Source: an uncultured Jannaschia sp.
GTDB taxonomy: Bacteria; Pseudomonadota; Alphaproteobacteria; Rhodobacterales; Rhodobacteraceae
Direction: 5' to 3'
Assembly: GCA_937916365.1 (NCBI GenBank)
Contig: CALFSY010000097.1
Coordinates: forward strand, 1 to 14,851
DNA length: 14,851 nucleotides
Position 1 is the first letter of the stretch. Every line of letters begins with the position of its first letter. A model generated the notes under the pieces. It searched no databases. It saw nothing but the letters and a program-made list of their open reading frames with translations, and was not told the origin of the DNA. The position numbers and the translations under genes were made by a program. Positions 5,642-12,161 of this stretch are shown in pieces.

Positions 5642-7996
5642 ATGGGATCGGATTTAATGATATCCAACGTCCTTTTGCCAAATCGTTCTGCGCCTTTTGG
5701 GCATATCGCGGCCTTGGGTGGTCGGATTTTTGTGGCCGCACTGGTTATGATTTTTGTCATTTCCGGTGCCATATCCGCGCAAACGTTTCGGTTTTCTAAT
5801 GTTGATGTGCAGGGCAATCAACGCATTTCCGATGCCACAATTTTAACAACCGCCGAAATAACGCCGGGCGAAACATTAACCGCCGCCCAAGTGAACACCG
5901 CCTTACAGCGCCTTCAAAATAGCGGTCTTTTCCAATCGGTTGAGGTAACGCCACGCGGGGGCACATTGGTTATCGCTGTGCGGGAATTTCCCACGATCAA
6001 TCGCATCGCGGTCGAAGGTAACCGGCGGATCCAAGATGATGAATTAATATCGTTGATCCAATCCACGCCGCGGCGCACATATTCGCCCAGTGTGGCAGAA
6101 CAAGACGCCGAAATCATTGCCGAGGCGTATCGCACAACCGGTCGTTTGACCGCCATCGTAACCCCACAAATCATTCCACGTGACGATAATCGCGTTGATT
6201 TGGTTTTTGAGGTCGCCGAAGGCCGTGTTGTTGAAACGGAACGGATCGCCTTTGTTGGCAACCGGTCGTATTCTGATCGACGTTTGCGGCGGGCCTTGGA
6301 TAGCACCCAGGCGGGTATTTTCCGCGCTTTGATCCGCCGTGACACGTTTCTTGAAGATCGGATTGCCATTGATCGGCAAATGTTGACGAATTTTTACCTT
6401 GATCGTGGGTTTGTTGATTTTGAGATCCTTAGCGTGACGCCGGAATTGTCGCGGGACCGTGATGCGTATTTTATAACCTTTAACATCCGCGAAGGCCAAA
6501 GTTTCACCCTAGGTCAGATTACTGTGACAAGCGAAATCCCCGAAGCCGACGCACAGGAATATCAAGATACCATTCGCATTCGCAGCGGCATGACCTATAG
6601 CCCGCGATTAATTGACAGCACAATTAGCCGGATGGAAAACCTTGCCACACAACAGGGGTTGCGTTTTGTCCGGATGGAGCCGCGCGTCACACGTAATGAC
6701 GCCGACCAAACCCTTGATGTGGAATTTGCCATCACCCGCGGCGAACGTGTTTTCGTTGAACGCATTGATATTGAAGGCAATACAACAACGCTTGATCGGG
6801 TTATTCGCCGCCAATTCGATAGTGTTGAAGGCGACCCGTTTGATCCCCGCGCCATTCGCGCAGCGGCAGAACGTATTCGCGCAACCGGATTTTTCTCGGA
6901 CGTGCAGGTGGAAGGCCGCGATGGAACTGCGCCCGATCAAGTTATTGTCGATGTCGATGTCGAAGAACAACCCACCGGATCGCTTGGTTTTTCAGTTAAT
7001 TTTTCAACCGATACCGGTGCAGGTCTTGCCGTCAGCTTTGCTGAGCAAAACTTTCTAGGTCGCGGTCAGGCTTTGCGATTTGGGTTCAACACAACCGAAG
7101 GTAGCCGCAGCCTTACCTTTTCATTCCTTGAACCCGCATTCCTTAGGCGTGATCTGGGATTGGGGGTTGACCTATTTTATAATGAAACAACCAGCCAAAA
7201 CCGCGCGTTTGACACCACAGATTTGGGGGGAAGCGCATCTTTGTCGTTTCCTATTAGTGAATTTGGCCGCGTCCGGTTGCGTTACGGGCTCGAACAAAAT
7301 GAAATCAGCGGATTAGACGCGGCGTTGAGTTCGCCAATCTTATTGGCAGACCAGGGGGAGCGTATAAATTCCTATCTTGGGCTTCAATATGTGTATGATA
7401 GCCGTAATGTTGGGCTGAACCCCAACATGGGTGTGCGTTTGCAATTCGATGTGGAATATGCCGGGCTGGGTGGTGATGCCGAATACATTCGCGCCACCGC
7501 ATTGGGGATAGCCGAAAGGCGGATCGCACGGGAAGATGTGACATTGCGCGCCTCGTTTGAGGCCGGCGCGCTTGATGCTCTCAACGGAAACAGTCGCATT
7601 ACAGATCGTTTCTTTCTTGCTGGGCGGCAGATGCGTGGTTTTGATGCCTTTGGTCTTGGTCCGCGCGATACCGCCGCACCAAATAACGACGCATTGGGTG
7701 GTAATTATTTCGCCGTGGCGCGTTTTGAAACAGCTTTCCCTTTGGTTTTCCCGCAGGAATATGGTTTATCGGGTGGCATGTTTTTCGATGTCGGCACCGT
7801 GTGGGGATTGGATAACACAACCGGCTTTGGTGGTGCGCAAGTTGATGATGAAAGACATTGGCGAACAACGTTTGGGGTATCGGTTTTCTGGGATACTATT
7901 GTTGGTCCGCTTCGGTTCAATTTCAGCCGCGCGCTCGATACGCAACCTTATGATCGAACCCGCAATTTCGACATGACGTTAGAGGCGCGATTCTGA
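5642..7996 (+). CDS. bamA: Outer membrane protein assembly factor BamA
   Basis: Central, essential component of the BAM complex that folds and inserts beta-barrel proteins into the outer membrane. The 784 residues comprise a long signal region with hydrophobic core 29-43 and likely cleavage after Ala46 (AISA-Q), five POTRA domains (about 48-114, 115-193, 196-284, 287-366, 369-443) and a 16-strand barrel (about 447-784). The barrel carries the loop-6 motif MRGF (664-667, the VRGF/IRGF position) and ends in Phe (DMTLEARF), as expected of an outer-membrane signal. The start is uncertain: the ATG at 5642 has no clear ribosome binding site, while the in-frame ATG at 5657 has GGGA 9 nt upstream and gives a normal signal peptide. 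It heads the cluster with ompH, fabZ and lpx genes, but unlike in most relatives no rseP precedes it. Confidence 0.97.
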   Translation: MGSDLMISNVLLPNRSAPFGHIAALGGRIFVAALVMIFVISGAISAQTFRFSNVDVQGNQRISDATILTTAEITPGETLTAAQVNTALQRLQNSGLFQSVEVTPRGGTLVIAVREFPTINRIAVEGNRRIQDDELISLIQSTPRRTYSPSVAEQDAEIIAEAYRTTGRLTAIVTPQIIPRDDNRVDLVFEVAEGRVVETERIAFVGNRSYSDRRLRRALDSTQAGIFRALIRRDTFLEDRIAIDRQMLTNFYLDRGFVDFEILSVTPELSRDRDAYFITFNIREGQSFTLGQITVTSEIPEADAQEYQDTIRIRSGMTYSPRLIDSTISRMENLATQQGLRFVRMEPRVTRNDADQTLDVEFAITRGERVFVERIDIEGNTTTLDRVIRRQFDSVEGDPFDPRAIRAAAERIRATGFFSDVQVEGRDGTAPDQVIVDVDVEEQPTGSLGFSVNFSTDTGAGLAVSFAEQNFLGRGQALRFGFNTTEGSRSLTFSFLEPAFLRRDLGLGVDLFYNETTSQNRAFDTTDLGGSASLSFPISEFGRVRLRYGLEQNEISGLDAALSSPILLADQGERINSYLGLQYVYDSRNVGLNPNMGVRLQFDVEYAGLGGDAEYIRATALGIAERRIAREDVTLRASFEAGALDALNGNSRITDRFFLAGRQMRGFDAFGLGPRDTAAPNNDALGGNYFAVARFETAFPLVFPQEYGLSGGMFFDVGTVWGLDNTTGFGGAQVDDERHWRTTFGVSVFWDTIVGPLRFNFSRALDTQPYDRTRNFDMTLEARF

Positions 7997-8007
7997 TCCT
8001 AAGGGCG

Positions 8008-8700
8008 ATGTTCATAGTGATATGTCGCATCTTTGCGATTTCGTCCTGTATTGTGTTTTGTGGGCCAATTTTTGCACAAGATCAAAGTGATGCTATTTCT
8101 GCCGATGCATCGGGCACCGGAATATCTGGAAGCCGAACGCAATTTTCTGATGAGGGTCCCACAGGTTCACCTAATTCTGCGGCGATTTTAGTGCTTAACC
8201 AGGAATGGTTGTTGGCACAATCTATCTTTGGGCAACGTATTCAAACCGAATTACAAGATACCCTGCGCGCATTAGCCGATGAAAACCGCGAAATTGAGGC
8301 CTCTTTGATCGCCGAAGAATTACGTTTGACCGAGCTACGCGCGACATTGGCACCGGATGAATTTCAAGCACTGGCCCAAGATTTTGATGCGCGTGTTGAA
8401 GCCGTGCGCGCCGCCCAACAGTCCAAAACCCGTAGCCTGCAGGCCCAGGCGGATGCAGCCCAAGCCCGGTTTTTTGAACTTGCCTTTCCAATTCTTCTTG
8501 AGGTTATGCGCACGCGTGATGCCACAGTAATGATGGACAGTCGCTCGGTTCTTTTGTCGGTGGGTGGGATTGATGTAACCGAAGAGGTGCTGGCCCAAAT
8601 CGACGCTGAAATTGGTGACGGCGGAACCGATCCATTGGTGCGCCTGGATCATCCCGACATCACGGGCCAAACGGACGCGCCCCAACCTTCGCCTAATTAA
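8008..8700 (+). CDS. OmpH/Skp-family periplasmic chaperone
   Basis: Holds unfolded outer-membrane proteins in the periplasm for delivery to BamA. The 230 residues have a signal peptide (hydrophobic 7-22, cleavage near IFA-Q, 23-24). A polar, Ser/Gly/Asp-rich linker (25-57) follows, then the OmpH core starting with AAILVLNQEWLLAQSIFG (58-75). A long charged helical region (about 80-155) forms the expected coiled-coil tentacles, and the core ends at VLLSVGGIDVTEEVLAQID (181-199). A Pro/Asp-rich tail follows. It is longer than E. coli Skp (161) because of the linker and tail. It starts 11 bp after bamA. AAGGG stands only 2 nt before the ATG, so the GTG at 8017 (11 nt from AAGGG) is a possible alternative start. 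Confidence 0.88.
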   Translation: MFIVICRIFAISSCIVFCGPIFAQDQSDAISADASGTGISGSRTQFSDEGPTGSPNSAAILVLNQEWLLAQSIFGQRIQTELQDTLRALADENREIEASLIAEELRLTELRATLAPDEFQALAQDFDARVEAVRAAQQSKTRSLQAQADAAQARFFELAFPILLEVMRTRDATVMMDSRSVLLSVGGIDVTEEVLAQIDAEIGDGGTDPLVRLDHPDITGQTDAPQPSPN

Positions 8701-8821
8701 GCGATACCTACTGCCAATATGCCCCACGGCTTGCTGTGCGAATAGGAACTTGATAGCGTATTTACTAATAAAATCGCAGGCATCAGGCCCTATAGGGGCA
8801 GTATAGGAGACGCCCATAACC

Positions 8822-9304
8822 ATGACATCCGCAAGCGCCGCACCCCAACCGCCGCTTAGCGCGGATATTGACCTTATCAAACGTGTGATTCCGCATCGGT
8901 ATCCATTTTTGTTGGTGGATCGTGTGCGCGATATTATGCCGTTCGAATCCGCCGTAGGGCTTAAAAACGTTACGTATAATGAACCACACTTCCAAGGTCA
9001 TTTTCCCGAAACCCCCATTATGCCCGGCATTTCGATTGTCGAGGCGATGGCCCAAACAGCGGCAATTATGGTTGGGGTATCGGCGGATTTGGCGGATCGG
9101 GATCTGTTGGTTTATTTGATGGGCGTTAATCAATGTAAATTCCGCCGTAAGGTGGTGCCTGGTGATGTTTTGGAACTGCATATTAAAACCCTGCGCGGCA
9201 AACCTGGTGGCAAGGTTTGGAAATTCCACGGCCAAGGCATGGTGATGGATGCACCGGTGGCCGAGGCCGAGTTTACCGCGACGATGGATATACCAACCCC
9301 ATGA
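8822..9304 (+). CDS. fabZ: 3-hydroxyacyl-[acyl-carrier-protein] dehydratase FabZ
   Basis: Dehydrates 3-hydroxyacyl-ACP in fatty acid elongation, and so competes with LpxA for 3-hydroxyacyl-ACP. The 160-residue hot-dog-fold protein shows DLIKRVIPHRYPFLLVDR (17-34), catalytic His60 in HFQGHFPETPIMPG and catalytic Glu74 in SIVEAMAQ, then GVNQCKFRRKVVPGD. The family length is about 140-160. AGGAG lies 12 nt before the ATG, slightly far but the best signal. The stop overlaps the lpxA start by 4 bp (ATGA), so lpxA is probably translated by coupling. The 121-bp gap before it (8701-8821) holds no gene, only a short palindrome CCCTATAGGG (8788-8797). Confidence 0.96.
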   Translation: MTSASAAPQPPLSADIDLIKRVIPHRYPFLLVDRVRDIMPFESAVGLKNVTYNEPHFQGHFPETPIMPGISIVEAMAQTAAIMVGVSADLADRDLLVYLMGVNQCKFRRKVVPGDVLELHIKTLRGKPGGKVWKFHGQGMVMDAPVAEAEFTATMDIPTP

Positions 9305-10095
9305 TCGAAACTCACATTCACCCCAGCGCGGTTGTGGAACAAGGGGCATCATTGGGCCAAGGGGTCACAATCGGCCCATTTGCTTATGTTGGGCCAGAGG
9401 TCACCCTAGGCGATCGTGTGACACTTAAAAATCATACATGTGTCACGGGATGGACAGACATCGGTGCAGATGGGGTGGTGTTTCCCTTTGCCTCGGTGGG
9501 CGAGATTCCCCAAGACAAAAAATTTGATGGGGAACGCACGCGGCTTATCATCGGGGCGCGCGCCCGCATTCGCGAAGGTGTGACAATCAACACGGGCACA
9601 ACCGGTGGTGGTGGTATAACGCGGATCGGCGATGATGGTTTATTTTTGGCCGGGTCGCATGTTGCCCACGATGCGCAAATCGGCGATCGTGTGATCGTGG
9701 TCAACAACGCGGCTATCGGTGGCCATTGCATTATCGAAGATGACGTTATCATTGGCGGGTTATCCGGCATTCATCAATTTGTGCGCATTGGAAAGGGTGC
9801 CATTATCGGTGCCGTCACCATGGTATCGCACGATGTCATTCCTTACGGTTTGGTGCAGGGGCCGCGGGGTGTGTTAGACGGCCTAAACCTGGTGGGGTTG
9901 AAACGGCGCGGCGTTCCACGTGAAGATATTATTGCGCTGCGCACTGCGTTTCAGGCATTGGCCCAAGGTGATGGCACGTTTCAGGATCGCGCCCGCCGTC
10001 TTGGTGATCGTGCTGAAAACACATCGGCCTATGTGCGCGACATCATCACTTTTGTGACCGGGGATACCGACCGGTCATTCCTGACCCCAGATTAG
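9301..10095 (+). CDS. lpxA: UDP-N-acetylglucosamine O-acyltransferase LpxA
   Basis: First step of lipid A synthesis: transfer of a 3-hydroxyacyl chain from ACP to the 3-OH of UDP-GlcNAc in the cytoplasm. The 264 residues (usual about 260) show left-handed beta-helix hexapeptide repeats (IGPFAYV, LGDRVTL, IGDRVIV) and catalytic His123 in SHVAHD. FASVGEIPQDKKFDGE and VGLKRRGVPREDI are typical LpxA segments. In E. coli the chain-length ruler residue is Gly173 (C14 acyl) and in Pseudomonas it is Met (C10). The aligned residue here is Met174 in GAVTMVSHDV, so a short 3-hydroxyacyl substrate is predicted. An in-frame ATG at 9217 would extend it into fabZ; the ATG at 9301, overlapping the fabZ stop, gives the normal length. 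Confidence 0.97.
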   Translation: MIETHIHPSAVVEQGASLGQGVTIGPFAYVGPEVTLGDRVTLKNHTCVTGWTDIGADGVVFPFASVGEIPQDKKFDGERTRLIIGARARIREGVTINTGTTGGGGITRIGDDGLFLAGSHVAHDAQIGDRVIVVNNAAIGGHCIIEDDVIIGGLSGIHQFVRIGKGAIIGAVTMVSHDVIPYGLVQGPRGVLDGLNLVGLKRRGVPREDIIALRTAFQALAQGDGTFQDRARRLGDRAENTSAYVRDIITFVTGDTDRSFLTPD

Positions 10096-10099
10096 GTTT

Positions 10100-10897
10100 A
10101 TGGGCCAACGTGCCATCATCGCAGGGTCAGGGCGGCTTCCTCATTTGGTGGCCGAGGCCGGGGTGGCCCTCATGGTGCGGCTACAAGGTCAAAGTGTGAG
10201 GGATGATGATATACCTCCCCTCAATCCCCCCTCAATTATCGACGCACGTGTGGAACGTTTGGGCGATATGTTCGATGCCCTGCACGCCGAAAATGTAACC
10301 GAAGTTTGCTTTGCCGGGGCGATGACGCGGGTTCGTTTTGATCCCGTCCGTTTAGACCATGTGACCCAAGGGTTATTGCCGCAAATCATCGCCGCCCAGG
10401 GCCAAGGTGATGATGCCTTGTTGCGTGAAATTGTTACGATTTTTACGGCACAGGGATTCACCATTCGCGGTGCCGCAGAATTGCGCCCCGATTTGGTGGT
10501 GCAAAGGGGTGTTTTGGCCGGTTCTAAAACCCATAAAACCGACGCTGCCCGCGCGCGCGCGGTTCTAGCGGCGCTGGGGCCGCTTGATGTGGGGCAGGCC
10601 GCTGTGGCGGCAAACGGGCAAATGTTGGGGATTGAAACCTTGCAAGGCACAGATGCAATGCTACAGTTTGTGACCGATACCGCCCCAAAATCAGGGGGCG
10701 TGTTGGTTAAACGCGCTAAGACAGGGCAGGATTTGCGCGTTGATATGCCCGCCATTGGCCCCGAAACCATACACCGCGCCGCCAATGCCGGCCTCGCCGG
10801 TATCGAATTGCAGGCCGGGGCGGTTTTGTTGCTGGACCGTCAGGCCGTTTTGACCGCCTGCGCAGAGGCTGAATTGAACCTTTGGGCGGTGCCATGA
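10100..10897 (+). CDS. lpxI: UDP-2,3-diacylglucosamine diphosphatase LpxI
   Basis: Hydrolyses UDP-2,3-diacylglucosamine to lipid X plus UMP; it is the alphaproteobacterial replacement for LpxH. The 265 residues (DUF1009 family) begin with RAIIAGSGRLPHLVAE. They include VCFAGAMTRVRF (69-80), GDDALLREIV (103-112), GQAAVAANGQMLGIE (165-179) and GGVLVKRAKTGQDLRVDMPAIG (199-220). In the last of these, Asp215 matches the essential Asp of Caulobacter LpxI. It starts 4 bp after lpxA with a weak TTAGG and overlaps lpxB by ATGA (10894-10897), so it is tightly coupled to both neighbours, which act before and after it in the pathway. Confidence 0.95.
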   Translation: MGQRAIIAGSGRLPHLVAEAGVALMVRLQGQSVRDDDIPPLNPPSIIDARVERLGDMFDALHAENVTEVCFAGAMTRVRFDPVRLDHVTQGLLPQIIAAQGQGDDALLREIVTIFTAQGFTIRGAAELRPDLVVQRGVLAGSKTHKTDAARARAVLAALGPLDVGQAAVAANGQMLGIETLQGTDAMLQFVTDTAPKSGGVLVKRAKTGQDLRVDMPAIGPETIHRAANAGLAGIELQAGAVLLLDRQAVLTACAEAELNLWAVP

Positions 10898-12075
10898 CGT
10901 GGCGATTTTTCCTTATCGCGGGGGAACCATCGGGCGATCAACTGGGCGCGGCCCTGATGAAGGGGCTTAAAACGCTTAGCCCTGAAAATATCGAATTTTA
11001 TGGAATCGGTGGCCCCTTGATGCAGGCAGAAGGTCTGCAAACCCTATTCCCGATGCACGAGATTTCAGTTTTAGGGTTGGCCGAGATCTTGGGGCGTCTG
11101 CGCCATCTGCTGCGCCGCGTTCGCGACGCATCAAACGCTGTGCTTGAGTGGCAGCCAGACGTGTTGATTACCATCGACATTCCCGAATTTTCGTTCCGTG
11201 TGGCGGCCCATGTGAAAGCGCGCATGCCGGATTTGCGCACAATTCATTATGTCGCGCCCACAGTGTGGGCCTGGCGCCCAAAACGGGCACGCAAAATGGC
11301 GCAATTTACCGATCATGTTTTGGCACTGTTTCCTTTTGAACCCCCTTATATGCAGGCCGCGGGGATGAGCTGCGATTTCGTGGGGCATCCGGTCGCCGCT
11401 ATGCCACAGGCCGATCCGGCGGAAATAGCGGTGTTTCGGGCGCATCTGAACATCAAAGATGGCAACACGGCCCCGATTATAGCGCTTTTACCGGGTTCGC
11501 GTAGGGCAGAGGTTGAACGGCTTATGCCAATTTTTGGGCGGGTGGCTGCGGCGCTTGCGGCCCGCCACCCAAAGGCGCGGTTGGTATTGCCCGCCGCCCC
11601 GGCCGTGGTGGATTTGGTCGACCGTATGCTGCGCGCCTGGCCGGTTGACGCACATATGATTGATCCGCGCGGCAAAGATACCCAAACAGTTACCAATGAA
11701 AAACGCATCGCTTTGGGGGCGGCCCATGCGGCCCTGGCGGCATCGGGCACAGTCAGCCTTGAATTGGCGGCCGCATCAACACCGATGGTCATCGCGTATA
11801 ACGCATCATGGTTGTCACGTGCGGTTGTCGCGCCCCTGTTACGGGTGGATACCGTGACCTTGGTTAATTTGGTTTCCGAAACGCGCGCGGTACCGGAATT
11901 TTTGAATCAAAATTGCCAACCTGCCCCAATGGTTGCGGCACTGGATGCTTTAATCCGCGACGAAACTGCTAGAACAAAACAACTAAACGCCATGGCGTTG
12001 ACCATGGAACGTTTGGGCAAGGGAGGGCAGGCGCCGGGCCTACGCGCCGCGCGGTCGGTTTTATCGGTGATGTAA
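10894..12075 (+). CDS. lpxB: Lipid-A-disaccharide synthase LpxB
   Basis: Joins lipid X and UDP-2,3-diacylglucosamine to the lipid A disaccharide, a GT19 glycosyltransferase on the inner membrane face. The 393 residues show FFLIAGEPSGDQLGA (5-19), ITIDIPEFSFRVA (92-104), IHYVAPTVWAWRPKRARKM (117-135), FVGHP (162-166), ALLPGSRRAEVERLMP (197-212) and AALAASGTVSLELAA (279-293), the last two being the nucleotide-sugar-binding domain signatures. An in-frame ATG at 10882 exists. The ATG at 10894, overlapping the lpxI stop, is preferred because it lies directly before the conserved TWRFFLIAGE start. It is the last gene of the cluster, followed by a hairpin and then glnE. Confidence 0.97.
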   Translation: MTWRFFLIAGEPSGDQLGAALMKGLKTLSPENIEFYGIGGPLMQAEGLQTLFPMHEISVLGLAEILGRLRHLLRRVRDASNAVLEWQPDVLITIDIPEFSFRVAAHVKARMPDLRTIHYVAPTVWAWRPKRARKMAQFTDHVLALFPFEPPYMQAAGMSCDFVGHPVAAMPQADPAEIAVFRAHLNIKDGNTAPIIALLPGSRRAEVERLMPIFGRVAAALAARHPKARLVLPAAPAVVDLVDRMLRAWPVDAHMIDPRGKDTQTVTNEKRIALGAAHAALAASGTVSLELAAASTPMVIAYNASWLSRAVVAPLLRVDTVTLVNLVSETRAVPEFLNQNCQPAPMVAALDALIRDETARTKQLNAMALTMERLGKGGQAPGLRAARSVLSVM

Positions 12076-12117
12076 ATTCACGTATAAGCGGGATTTATAT
12101 CGCCTATTAGAAACACC

Positions 12118-12140
12118 ACCGCCCCTTGCACCCGGGCGGT
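12118..12140 (+). terminator. Hairpin between lpxB and glnE
   Basis: ACCGCCC (12118-12124) and GGGCGGT (12134-12140) are perfectly complementary (7 bp, 9-nt loop), 43 nt past the lpxB stop. There is no T-run after it, so it is a poor intrinsic terminator. It may protect the lpx mRNA end or allow read-through into glnE, whose start is about 20 nt further on. Confidence 0.35.
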
Positions 12141-12161
12141 AACCTGGTCAAATTTCACATG

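Noticed and set aside
6044..7868. Minus-strand frames opposite bamA
   Set aside because: Shadow frames of a conserved outer-membrane protein gene, without domains or start signals.
8745..8774. GGAACTT / TTGATA as a fabZ promoter (sigma-E, sigma-70 or heat-shock type)
   Set aside because: No -10 element stands at an acceptable distance for any of these sigma factor types.
8788..8797. Palindrome CCCTATAGGG before fabZ as a terminator or operator
   Set aside because: Too short for a terminator, with no T-run and no partner site; kept only as a note in the fabZ entry.
9217..9300. Longer lpxA start inside fabZ
   Set aside because: The extension has no LpxA-like residues and the ATGA overlap at 9301 gives the family length.
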